Assembly (NCBI GenBank): GCA_036676235.1
Contig: JAKFDI010000095.1
Coordinates: forward strand, 1 to 64,000
Length of the DNA: 64,000 nucleotides
Reading direction: 5' to 3'
DNA from: JAKFDI01 sp036676235
Lineage (GTDB): Bacteria; Pseudomonadota; Gammaproteobacteria; Burkholderiales; Burkholderiaceae_C
Positions 30,165 to 37,962 of this stretch are shown one piece after another. How positions within the stretch are numbered: position 1 is the first letter of the stretch; every line of letters starts with the position of its first letter. The notes beneath the pieces were generated by a model that had not been told where the DNA came from, made no database searches, and saw nothing but the letters and a program-made list of their open reading frames with translations. The translations under genes and the position numbers were made by a program.

Positions 30165-31390
30165 ACATCGCCCGCGCCGACGCGCTGACCGCACGCGAAC
30201 GGCTCGCGGCGACCGGCTGGATTCCCGCGAACTCCGAGTTCTTCCGCCACCTGCCGCCGCCGGCGCTGGCCACGTGGCTGGGCGAAGAGGCCGACGCCGC
30301 GCCCGCCCGCGTCGACACCGACCGTCGCCGCGGCGCCGGCTGGACGCTGCACCCGAGCGGCCACGGTCAGCCGGCGCGCGTGAACGCGCAGTGGCTGGAC
30401 GCGTCGCAGCCGGCCGACCACCGCGCGCTGTTCGAGGGCCTGCCCCCGCTCGGCGACCGCGACGCCGACCGCTTCGACTGGGCGCACCGCGCGCTGTGCC
30501 GCCACGGCCTGCGCCTGCGCATCGCCGCCGATGCCACCGCGCGCGAGGCCGTCTCGCTGGTGCTGCGCCACCGCCCGCGCAGTGCGGTGGAAGCGCCGAC
30601 GCTGGTGATCGACGTGCAGCCGGGCGCGCAGGCCGTGCTGCTGGAAGTGCACGAACGCGAGAGCACCGCCGGTCCGCTGGTGCAGAACCTTGATGTGCAC
30701 CTGAACCTCGGCGCCGGCGCCACGCTTCAGCACCTGCGCATCGCCACACCCGGGGCCGACGACCGCGTCGCGCACCGCGTGCATGCACGGCTCGGCGAGG
30801 GCGCGCGCTATGCGCAGGCGCTCATCGCCTCGGGCAGCCGCTATCACCTGCAGCGCAGCGAACTCGAGCTGCGCGCGCCGCGCGCCTCGGCCCGCATCGG
30901 CGGCGCATTGTTCGCCGTCGATTCCGCGCTGGAGCAGCAGGTGCAGACGCACCATGGCGCGGCGCACACCGAGAGCAACGTCGAGGCGCTGATGCTCGCG
31001 AGCGGCAAGGCGCGCGGCGTGGTCAACGCCTTCACGCGTATCGAGCCCGGCGCCGACGAGGCGAACGTGCGCCAGCGCCTGTCGGGCATTCCCACCGGCG
31101 GCCAGCCCAAGCTGATCCTGCGCCCGCACCTGGAGATCCTGCACGACAAGGTGCAGGCCGCGCACGGCGCCACCTGGGGTGCGCTGCCGGAAGACGCCCT
31201 GTTCTTCGCCCGCCAGCGCGGGCTGGACGAGCGCCGCGCACGTGCGCTCATCGTCGAGGGGCTGATCACGGCGCTGCTTGCGCGGAGCGTGGACACGCCC
31301 GAACTGCTGCGGTCCTTCGGCGTGGACGAGTTGCTGGCCGATGTGGTCGAGCGACACCTGGGCACACCCAAGGAGATCCGCCATGGGTGA
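30161..31390 (+). CDS. sufD: Fe-S cluster assembly protein SufD
   Basis: SufD of 409 residues, the partner of SufB in the scaffold complex. It has the SufB/SufD C-terminal beta-helix region with ALPEDALFFARQRGLDERRARALI, the equivalent of the SufB block. The N-terminal part is alanine- and arginine-rich and variable. Start overlaps sufC by 4 bases and its end overlaps sufS by 8, so all three are translationally coupled. Confidence 0.93.
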   Translation: MNIARADALTARERLAATGWIPANSEFFRHLPPPALATWLGEEADAAPARVDTDRRRGAGWTLHPSGHGQPARVNAQWLDASQPADHRALFEGLPPLGDRDADRFDWAHRALCRHGLRLRIAADATAREAVSLVLRHRPRSAVEAPTLVIDVQPGAQAVLLEVHERESTAGPLVQNLDVHLNLGAGATLQHLRIATPGADDRVAHRVHARLGEGARYAQALIASGSRYHLQRSELELRAPRASARIGGALFAVDSALEQQVQTHHGAAHTESNVEALMLASGKARGVVNAFTRIEPGADEANVRQRLSGIPTGGQPKLILRPHLEILHDKVQAAHGATWGALPEDALFFARQRGLDERRARALIVEGLITALLARSVDTPELLRSFGVDELLADVVERHLGTPKEIRHG

Positions 31391-32654
31391 GATGCACCGC
31401 GCCTGGCACGCTCCCGCCGCAGACTTGCGAGACATCGCCGCGCAGTTCCCGGTGCTCGCACAGCGCGTGCACGGCGAGCCGCTCGCCTACCTCGACAACG
31501 CCGCGACCACGCAGACGCCGCTGGCGGTGCTGGCCGCGACCAGCGGCTTCGAGCAGCACGACCGCGCCAACATCCACCGCGGTGTGCACACGCTCAGCCA
31601 GCGCGCGACCGATGCCTACGAACACGCACGCGACACGCTCAAGCGCTTCGTCGGCGCCGGCGCCGGCGAGGCGCACGAACTCGTGTTCACCTCGGGAACG
31701 ACCGAAGCGCTGAACCTCGTGGCGCAGGGTCTCTCGATCGCCGGCCACGCGCCCGCCGTGCTGCGGCCCGGCGACGAGATCGTGGTCAGCGGCCTGGAGC
31801 ACCACGCCAACCTCGTGCCCTGGCAGATGGCCGCACGGCGCAGCGGCGCCAAGCTGCACATCCTGAAGCCCGATGCGCAGGGCCGATTGCATGCCGACGA
31901 CCTGGCGCGGCTGCTCAGCCCGCGCACCCGCGTGTTCGCGCTCACGGCCTGCGCCAACGCCACCGGCGAACGCCCGCCCTACGAGGAGCTGCTCGCGCTG
32001 GCGGCCGAAGCGGGCGCGCTCACCGTGCTCGACGCGGCCCAGGCCGTGAGCCACGCAGCCCTGGACATGTCGTCCATCGACTGCGACTTCATGGCCTTCT
32101 CGTCGCACAAGATGTACGGCCCCATGGGTGTGGGCGCGTTGGTCGGCCGCCGCACGGCGCTGGAGCGGCTGGTGCCGCTGCGCCTGGGCGGTGACATGGT
32201 GCAGTGGGTCACCTTTGAGGAAACCGTCTTCGCCGATCTGCCCGCGCGGCTCGAAGGTGGCACGCCCAATGTGGCGGGGACGGTGGGCATGGCTGCGGCC
32301 TCGGCCTTCATCAGCCACATCGGGCACGAGCGCATCGAGGCGCACCTCACGGCGCTGCACGACCGCGCGGTGAGCGGCCTTCAGCGCCTGCCCGGCGTGC
32401 GCGTGCTCTCGCCCGACACGGCCGGCTCGGCCATCGTCTCCTTCGTGGTCGACGAAGTACATCCGCACGACATCGGCACCCTGCTCGACGAAGCCGGCAT
32501 CGCGGTGCGCACGGGTCATCACTGCGCGCAGCCGCTGCTGGCGCATCTGGGTCTCGGGCCGACGACGCGTGCGTCGTTCGCGATCTACAACACGATGGAG
32601 GAGGTGGAGCGGCTGGTGGCTGGGGTGGCGCGGGCGGTGGAGGTGCTGCGATGA
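31383..32654 (+). CDS. sufS: Cysteine desulfurase SufS
   Basis: PLP-dependent group II cysteine desulfurase of 423 residues that moves sulfur from cysteine to the cluster machinery. The PLP lysine is K243 in SSHKMYGP and the persulfide cysteine is C381 in RTGHHCAQP. LAYLDNAATTQTP is the usual N-terminal block. The start at 31383 overlaps the sufD end; a longer reading to 31278 lies inside sufD. Confidence 0.96.
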   Translation: MGEMHRAWHAPAADLRDIAAQFPVLAQRVHGEPLAYLDNAATTQTPLAVLAATSGFEQHDRANIHRGVHTLSQRATDAYEHARDTLKRFVGAGAGEAHELVFTSGTTEALNLVAQGLSIAGHAPAVLRPGDEIVVSGLEHHANLVPWQMAARRSGAKLHILKPDAQGRLHADDLARLLSPRTRVFALTACANATGERPPYEELLALAAEAGALTVLDAAQAVSHAALDMSSIDCDFMAFSSHKMYGPMGVGALVGRRTALERLVPLRLGGDMVQWVTFEETVFADLPARLEGGTPNVAGTVGMAAASAFISHIGHERIEAHLTALHDRAVSGLQRLPGVRVLSPDTAGSAIVSFVVDEVHPHDIGTLLDEAGIAVRTGHHCAQPLLAHLGLGPTTRASFAIYNTMEEVERLVAGVARAVEVLR

Positions 32655-32678
32655 GGCACCGGCTGTTCGCCATCGCCC

Positions 32679-32793
32679 CCTCACCCCAACCCTCTCCCCC
32701 TTTGGTGGAGAGGGATCCATGCGCCCGCGCCGTAGCGCTCTTGGTTTTGCCCCCTCTCCCGCTTGCGGGAGAGGGCTGGGGTGAGGGCTCGTG
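32679..32793. repeat. Large inverted repeat between sufS and sufU
   Basis: CCCCTCACCCCAACCCTCTC at 32679 is answered by GGGAGAGGGCTGGGGTGAGG at 32768. Each arm also has a smaller local hairpin (CCCCCTTTGGTGGAGAGGG; CCCTCTCCCGCTTGCGGGAG). It would form a long cruciform or RNA stem inside the suf operon and may reduce expression of sufUT. Elements of this form are common between genes in proteobacteria. Confidence 0.85.
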
Positions 32794-32814
32794 TGCGAAG
32801 ACCGGAGCCACCGA

Positions 32815-33285
32815 ATGACCGCCGACACCGACCTCTATCAAGAAGTCGTCATCGAGCACAAACGCTCGCCGCGCAACTTCGGCACCCTGCCGGCGCCCAC
32901 GCATCAGGCGCGCGGCCACAACCCGAGCTGCGGCGACGACCTCAGCGTGCAGCTCGAACTCGACGGCGACACCATCCGCGACATCCGTTTCCACGGCAGC
33001 GGCTGCGCCATCAGCATGGCCTCGGCGTCGATGATGACCGAGGCCATCCGCGGCCGCAGCGTAGCCACCGCACGCGAGCTGCAGCAGCACTTCCGCGCCG
33101 TGCTCACCGGCGTCGAAGAGCCCGAAGGCGCGCCGATCGGCAAGCTTGTGAGCCTGGCCGCCGTGCGTCGCTACCCGAGCCGCATCAAGTGCGGCCTGCT
33201 CGGCTGGCATGCGTTGATGCATGCGCTGAACGACGAGGCCGTACCGGTCGAAGAGGGTGTCGTGACGACGAAGGATTCCGCATGA
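32815..33285 (+). CDS. sufU: SufU-type Fe-S scaffold / sulfur acceptor
   Basis: A 156-residue IscU-fold protein of the SufU branch. Ligands are C39 and D41 (NPSCGDD), C64 (GSGCAIS) and C126 (RIKCGLL). Family SufU proteins bind zinc and accept persulfide from SufS. The start at 32815 follows the inverted repeat; the stop overlaps sufT by 4 bases. Confidence 0.93.
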   Translation: MTADTDLYQEVVIEHKRSPRNFGTLPAPTHQARGHNPSCGDDLSVQLELDGDTIRDIRFHGSGCAISMASASMMTEAIRGRSVATARELQQHFRAVLTGVEEPEGAPIGKLVSLAAVRRYPSRIKCGLLGWHALMHALNDEAVPVEEGVVTTKDSA

Positions 33286-33827
33286 GCCGTCGCCGCGAGT
33301 CGGTCGTCATCAGGCGGCCCGTGAGCGCCGAACTCGTGCCCTCCGGCCAGCGCATCGACCTCGAGCCCGGCACGATGGCCGAGATCACGCAGGCGCTCGG
33401 CTCCTCGTTCACGCTCTACGTCGAAGGCCACCTCGTGCGCCTCGCCGGCGTGGACGCCGACGCCATCGGCAAGGAGGTGCCGCAAGCCCCCGAACTGCCG
33501 GCGGATGCCGGCCCCGACGAGTTGCGCGCGCTGGTGTGGCAGACGCTCAAGACCTGCTACGACCCGGAGATCCCGGTCGACATCGTCGAACTCGGCCTCG
33601 TGTACGTGTGCGACGTTCTCCCGCTGGACGAGGAACGCTTCTGGGTGTCGATCAAGATGACCCTCACCGCGCCCGGCTGCGGCATGGGTGAGACCATCGC
33701 CCGCGAAGTGCGCGAGAAGGTGGAGGCCCTGCCGCGCATCGACGGCGCCCGTGTCGAGGTGGTGTTCGATCCGCCCTGGGACCGTTCGATGATGTCGGAA
33801 GCGGCCCAACTGGCACTTGGCCTCTGA
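33282..33827 (+). CDS. sufT: Fe-S assembly factor SufT (DUF59)
   Basis: A 181-residue protein with a C-terminal DUF59/MIP18 domain (LKTCYDPEIPVDIVELGLVY; TLTAPGCGMGETI with the conserved Cys; FDPPWDRSMMSE). SufT proteins help Fe-S maturation under high demand. The N-terminal 75 residues form the extra domain typical of SufT. It is the last gene of the operon and its start overlaps sufU. Confidence 0.93.
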   Translation: MSRRRESVVIRRPVSAELVPSGQRIDLEPGTMAEITQALGSSFTLYVEGHLVRLAGVDADAIGKEVPQAPELPADAGPDELRALVWQTLKTCYDPEIPVDIVELGLVYVCDVLPLDEERFWVSIKMTLTAPGCGMGETIAREVREKVEALPRIDGARVEVVFDPPWDRSMMSEAAQLALGL

Positions 33828-33880
33828 GGTCGCGCCACCGCCGCGGGGCCTCTCGAATTCCAACCATTGAGGATCCCCGC

Positions 33881-34840
33881 ATGATCACCACTGCCCTGAC
33901 CCGCCTGCTTGGCATCCAGCATCCCGTCGTCCTCGGCCCCATGGGTGCGGTGGCCGGCGGCGCGCTCGCGGCGGCCGTTTCCAATGCCGGCGGGCTGGGG
34001 CTCGTTGGCGGCGGTTATGGCGATGCCGAGTGGGTGGCGCGCGAGATTGCGCTCGTGAAGACGCAGACGACCAAGCCCTGGGGCGTGGGCTTCATCACTT
34101 GGTCGGCCTCGCGCGAAGTGGTGGAGTTCGCGCTCGAACAGCGCCCGCATGCCGTGATGCTGTCCTTCGGCGACCCGCGCCCGCATGCGGCGCTCATCAA
34201 GGCCGCCGGCTGCAAGCTCATCTGCCAGGTGCAGGGACTGGAGGAAGCGCGGCTCGCTGTTGAAGCCGGCGCCGACCTCATCGTCGCCCAGGGCACCGAA
34301 GCCGGCGGCCACGGCGGCACGCGCGCGACCCTGCCGCTGGTGCCAGCGATCGTCGACTCCGTGGCGCCGATTCCGGTGATCGCCGCCGGCGGCATCGCCG
34401 ACGGCCGCGGCCTCGCCGCCGCGCTGATGTTGGGCGCCGAAGGCGCCCTGCTCGGCACCCGCTTCTACGCCACGCCCGAGGCCATCGGCCACGAGAACGT
34501 GAAGGCGCGCATCGTGCGGGCCAGCGGCGGCGAGACATTGCGCACCACCGTGTTCGATGCGGTGCGCGGCTACGACTGGGCCGGCCGCTACACCGGCCGC
34601 GCGGTGCGCAACACCTTCACCGAACGCTGGCACGGCCGGGACGATGCCGCGCTCGCGCAGACGCCCGAGCGCGAGGCCTATCGGCAGGCCGCGAGCCAGG
34701 GCGATGTCGGCACCGCCGTGGTCTGGGCCGGCGAGAACGCCGATCTCATCACGCGCATCGAGCCCGCGGGCGACATCGTGCAGCGCATCGCCCGCGAGGC
34801 CGAGGCGCTGCTGGCAACCGCGGCATCGCGCTTGCGCTAG
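33881..34840 (+). CDS. FMN-dependent nitronate monooxygenase / enoyl-reductase-like protein
   Basis: A 319-residue TIM-barrel flavoprotein. It shows the 2-nitropropane-dioxygenase signatures GPMGAVAGGALAAAVSNAGG, AQGTEAGGHGG and VIAAGGIADGRGLAAALMLGA. These enzymes oxidise nitronates or, in relatives, reduce enoyl groups. GAGGA precedes the start. It follows sufT by 53 bases and precedes an AhpD-like gene, with which it is probably transcribed. Confidence 0.88.
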   Translation: MITTALTRLLGIQHPVVLGPMGAVAGGALAAAVSNAGGLGLVGGGYGDAEWVAREIALVKTQTTKPWGVGFITWSASREVVEFALEQRPHAVMLSFGDPRPHAALIKAAGCKLICQVQGLEEARLAVEAGADLIVAQGTEAGGHGGTRATLPLVPAIVDSVAPIPVIAAGGIADGRGLAAALMLGAEGALLGTRFYATPEAIGHENVKARIVRASGGETLRTTVFDAVRGYDWAGRYTGRAVRNTFTERWHGRDDAALAQTPEREAYRQAASQGDVGTAVVWAGENADLITRIEPAGDIVQRIAREAEALLATAASRLR

Positions 34841-34869
34841 GCGCTGCCGCTCACACAAGGAGACCACGC

Positions 34870-35229
34870 ATGGACCATCCCCTCTACCCCGCCGTGTCGA
34901 AGGAACTGGTGCAGCAGCGCCGCGAACTCGCGCCCGACACCATGGCGGCGTTTCGCGCCTTCAACCAGAAGGCCTTCGCCGACGGGGCGCTCTCGGCCAA
35001 GATGAAGGACATCATCGCCGTGGCCGTGGCCCACGTGACGCAGTGCCCGTACTGCATCCGCGGCCACACTGAATCGGCGATGAAGAAGGGCGCGACCGAA
35101 GCCGAGCTGATGGAGGCGATCTGGGTGGCGGCCGAGATGAAGGCGGGTGCGGTGTTCGCGCATTCGCTGATCGCGATCGACACGATGCAGCAGGTGAAGG
35201 AGAAGGAGAAGGAGAAGGGGCAGTCTTGA
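34870..35229 (+). CDS. AhpD / carboxymuconolactone-decarboxylase-like protein
   Basis: A 119-residue protein of the CMD superfamily with the AhpD-type redox motif CPYC in HVTQCPYCIRGHTESAMKKG, so a peroxidase or disulfide-reductase role is more likely than ring decarboxylation. The C-terminus is a run of alternating Lys and Glu. AAGGAG precedes the ATG. It follows the flavoprotein gene by 29 bases. Confidence 0.87.
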   Translation: MDHPLYPAVSKELVQQRRELAPDTMAAFRAFNQKAFADGALSAKMKDIIAVAVAHVTQCPYCIRGHTESAMKKGATEAELMEAIWVAAEMKAGAVFAHSLIAIDTMQQVKEKEKEKGQS

Positions 35230-35401
35230 CGCTCGACGCGCCGATCTCGTTCGCGTTCTGTCGAAGCGCGGCCCAGTACGGTCGTACTTGATCGAAAGCT
35301 CGGCGCGTTCTTCAGACAGGCCGGGTCTCGCCCCGGCCTGCCTCAACAACGCACCGAACTTCGAGCACGCAACAGCACCGCGCGCCAGCGCTTCGACAAA
35401 G
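35230..35401. other. Convergent intergenic region with palindromes
   Basis: It holds a perfect 14-base palindrome AGTACGGTCGTACT (35275-35288) and a hairpin CAGGCCGGG / CCCGGCCTG (35317-35340) that may end transcription from either side, though no T run follows. It also begins and ends with TTCTGTCGAAGCGC-like and CTTCGACAAAG-like sequence that could be remnants of a repeat. No gene is supported. Confidence 0.5.
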
Positions 35402-36031
35402 TCAGCGCGCCGTGACCGGCCCAGATGTCCCACCCGGCGCCATCGCGTCTTCACCCATGCGCATCGCCCGCCGCACCGCCACCCACCCCAAGCCCAGCGC
35501 CAGCACGATCAACCCCGTGCCCGTCCACCGCTGGTCGTCGAGCAGATAGCTCACGCACAGACGCGCCGGCGTGTCGAGGTAGAGCATGCCGGCGGTGGCC
35601 GTCATCCAGGCGAGGTTGCCGACGAAGAACAGCAGCAGTTCCGGGTCCATGCGCCGCCAACCCGAGGCCATCGCCGCGCCGGCAAGCCACCAGCCGAGGT
35701 ACTTGGCCGCGGCCATCGGTGCGAGCAGCAATGCGGCGTCGATGGCGGAGGGCAGCATCCAGAAGATCGCCACGCAGGAGACGAAGGTGGCGCTGCTCCA
35801 GCCGCGCCAGTCGAGCACGTTCAGCCCGCGGGCCAGACGCGGCATGCGCGCGCCGAGCAGCCCGTGCGCGGCCCAGCCGGCGGCGAACAGCAGCGGCCAT
35901 TCGAGCAGCATGTGCGTCAGCATGCGGCTCTCGACGGCATGGCGCAGTGCCGGCCATAGAAGCAGCAGCGGCAGCAGCGCCAGCAGCACGCGGGCAGCAC
36001 GCAGGAATGGCGCAGAGCGCAGGCGGATCAT
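35402..36031 (-). CDS. Multi-pass membrane protein of the cbb3 oxidase cluster
   Basis: A 209-residue protein with about five or six membrane segments (VLLALLPLLLLWPAL, WPLLFAAGWAAHGLLG, FVSCVAIFWMLPSAIDAALL, ELLLFFVGNLAWMTATAGML, GTGLIVLALGLGWVAV). The segment SRMLTHMLLEWPLLF weakly recalls the CtaG_2 family of oxidase assembly proteins, but I am not certain. The start overlaps the end of the Sco gene by 4 bases. Last gene of the oxidase cluster. Confidence 0.75.
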   Translation of the reverse strand: MIRLRSAPFLRAARVLLALLPLLLLWPALRHAVESRMLTHMLLEWPLLFAAGWAAHGLLGARMPRLARGLNVLDWRGWSSATFVSCVAIFWMLPSAIDAALLLAPMAAAKYLGWWLAGAAMASGWRRMDPELLLFFVGNLAWMTATAGMLYLDTPARLCVSYLLDDQRWTGTGLIVLALGLGWVAVRRAMRMGEDAMAPGGTSGPVTAR

Positions 36032-36702
36032 CGTCGCGCCACCTGTTGATTCGCCGCCAGCCGCTGGGCAGCCTCGAGCGCCTGCGTCCATTCGTCGAGC
36101 GCGTACAGGCCGCGCAGGCGCCCGCGCGCGTCGAGCAGATGGATGGCGCCGTTGTGCACGTAGCCGCCGAAGCCGTCGGAGATCACCACCACGCCGAGGG
36201 ACTGCAGCAGTGTTTCGGTATCACGCGCGTCGGTGGGCACGGCGATGGTCCAGCGCGCAGCGTCTGCGTGATAGGTCTTGGCATAGCCGCGCAGCGTGCC
36301 GGCGGTCTCGTTCGCCACGTCGAAGGAGACGGAGACCAGCCGCACCGAGCGATCGCCGCGGCTCGCGAGTTCGGCCTGCATCTGCTGGTACTCGCTGCCG
36401 AGCGCGCGACAGATGCTCGGGCATTGCGTGTAGATGAAGTCGACGAGGTAGGCGCCGGCCGGCACGGCGCTGCCGTTCGACCACGGCGCAGGCTGCACGC
36501 TGTCGGCCGTGCGCAGCGGCACCGGCGCGGCCTGCAGCAGGCCGGCTTGCAGTTGCCGCGCGCGCTGGCCCTCGAAGGTCCAGACCTCGAAGCCGTGGGT
36601 CTGGCGGCTCGCCAGCCACACGAAGGCGATCACCATCGCCAGGCACAGCGCCGCGCTCACGCGACGCGGCCACCGGCCCGGCTCGGCGCGCGCGGCGCTC
36701 AT
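36028..36702 (-). CDS. Sco1/SenC/PrrC-family copper chaperone
   Basis: A 224-residue membrane-anchored thioredoxin-fold protein. TM near 16-32; the copper-binding motif is CPSIC (CxxxC) in YTQCPSICRALGSE; the distal histidine lies in GGYVHNGAIHLLD. Sco proteins deliver copper to the oxidase CuA or CuB site. The oxidase encoded upstream has no CuA subunit, so a role at CuB is likely. Stop overlaps the next membrane-protein gene. Confidence 0.88.
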   Translation of the reverse strand: MSAARAEPGRWPRRVSAALCLAMVIAFVWLASRQTHGFEVWTFEGQRARQLQAGLLQAAPVPLRTADSVQPAPWSNGSAVPAGAYLVDFIYTQCPSICRALGSEYQQMQAELASRGDRSVRLVSVSFDVANETAGTLRGYAKTYHADAARWTIAVPTDARDTETLLQSLGVVVISDGFGGYVHNGAIHLLDARGRLRGLYALDEWTQALEAAQRLAANQQVARR

Positions 36703-36718
36703 CGCAGGCTCACTTCCG

Positions 36719-37315
36719 TCACTTCAGCGCGGCGAGTTCGGCATCGCCCTTGAACGGCGTGGTGCGCGCGGCGGTTTCCCGGCGCACGGCCGCCACGGTT
36801 TCGGCCGTCACCGGTGCGGCGGTGTTGCCCCACTGGCTGCGGATGTGCGTGAGCAACGCGGCCAGTTCGGCGTCGCCGAGTTGCGCCGCGAAGGCGGGCA
36901 TCGCGCCGTTGTAGGTGCTGCCCTTGACGGTGAGCGGGCCCTCAATGCCGTGCAGCACCACGGCGGCCAGCGTGCTCTCCTTGCCGGTCACCCATTCGGA
37001 TGCGGCCAGCGGCGGGAACACGCCGGGCAGGCCCGCGCCGTTGGCCTGGTGGCAGGCGACGCAGCGCGCGGCATAGACCGCCGCCCCGTCGATGGCGGCG
37101 CCGGGTGCGGCGGCGGGGGCGCCCTGCAGTTCGGCCAGGGTGCGGCCGTCGCCGAGGGCGGGCGCGTGGTCGAGCGAGGTGCCGGCGATGTAGATGACGC
37201 CGAAGGCGAGCAGCAAGGCAGTGAGCACGATCACGAACCACGGCATCGGGTTCTGGCCCTCGTGCGGCTCGGGGTTCTCGCGCTCTTGCGGCGGCAGGAT
37301 GTGGGGCGTGTTCAT
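36719..37315 (-). CDS. Membrane-anchored monohaem cytochrome c (CcoP-like position)
   Basis: A 198-residue cytochrome c. A cytoplasmic N-terminus, TM at about 25-45, and one haem motif: C85, C88, H89 (ARCVACHQANG), with a Met ligand probably in NGAMPAFAAQL. It holds the CcoP position, yet CcoP normally has two haems and this has one. The C-terminal tail (about 165-198) is alanine-rich and has no motif. The ATG at 37315 overlaps the end of ccoO by 4 bases. Confidence 0.88.
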   Translation of the reverse strand: MNTPHILPPQERENPEPHEGQNPMPWFVIVLTALLLAFGVIYIAGTSLDHAPALGDGRTLAELQGAPAAAPGAAIDGAAVYAARCVACHQANGAGLPGVFPPLAASEWVTGKESTLAAVVLHGIEGPLTVKGSTYNGAMPAFAAQLGDAELAALLTHIRSQWGNTAAPVTAETVAAVRRETAARTTPFKGDAELAALK

Positions 37316-37962
37316 CGTGCGCTCGCAGGCTGAAGGTCGACGCTGGCGGTCTTTGCGGCCACGGCCGAGGCGGCCGGCGCCGCGGGTGCAGGCAAGGCGG
37401 GGAAGCTGCGGTCCAGCGACTGCAGGTACTTCACCAGGTCCAGCACGTCGGGCCGCGCCACCACCACCTTGCCGGCGGGCGCGTAGCCCTCGGGCAGCCT
37501 GACGACGACGTCGTCCTTCTCGGCCTCGGGCTTCACCTCGAACAGGTAGGGGTAGCTCGGCATGATGCTGCCTCCCACGTAGGCGCGCGGCTGGTACAGG
37601 TGGCCGAGGTGCCACTGCTCGCTCGGCTGGCGCGCGCCGATGTTCATGAGGTCCGGCCCGGTGCGCATGGTGCCCAGCAGGTGCGGCGCGTCGTAGGCGT
37701 AGTCGCCGGCCACGGTGGCACGGCCCCAGCCGCGGTCATGGTCGGGCGCGAACGACTTCGCGCGCGGCTGCTGCGTGTGGCAGTAGACGCAGCCGTTGGC
37801 GATGTAGACCTCGCGCCCGCGCAGCTCGGCGCTGGTGTAGGGCTTGAGGCCGGGCGTGGGCTTCACGTCGCGCACCTGCAGGTAGGGCAGCACGACGAGG
37901 GCGCTGGTGGACAGCCCCAGCATGACCATGGCCGCCGAGATGAGCTTGACTTCGTTCTTCAT
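37312..37962 (-). CDS. ccoO: cbb3-type oxidase monohaem cytochrome c subunit (CcoO-like)
   Basis: A 216-residue membrane-anchored cytochrome c. TM near 8-27, then the CcoO-type haem motif GCVYCHTQQ (C58, C61, H62), RTGPDLMNIGAR, and a likely Met ligand in GSIMPSYPYLF. It would pass electrons to subunit I. The alanine-rich tail (PALPAPAAPAASAVAAK) is dispensable-looking. Start overlaps the ccoN stop by 4 bases. Confidence 0.92.
   Translation of the reverse strand: MKNEVKLISAAMVMLGLSTSALVVLPYLQVRDVKPTPGLKPYTSAELRGREVYIANGCVYCHTQQPRAKSFAPDHDRGWGRATVAGDYAYDAPHLLGTMRTGPDLMNIGARQPSEQWHLGHLYQPRAYVGGSIMPSYPYLFEVKPEAEKDDVVVRLPEGYAPAGKVVVARPDVLDLVKYLQSLDRSFPALPAPAAPAASAVAAKTASVDLQPASAR

Noticed and set aside
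34837..35454. Minus-strand open frame across the AhpD-like gene and the next gap
   Set aside because: It mostly mirrors the AhpD-like gene; the part over 35230-35401 lies in palindromic intergenic sequence with no start or motif support.
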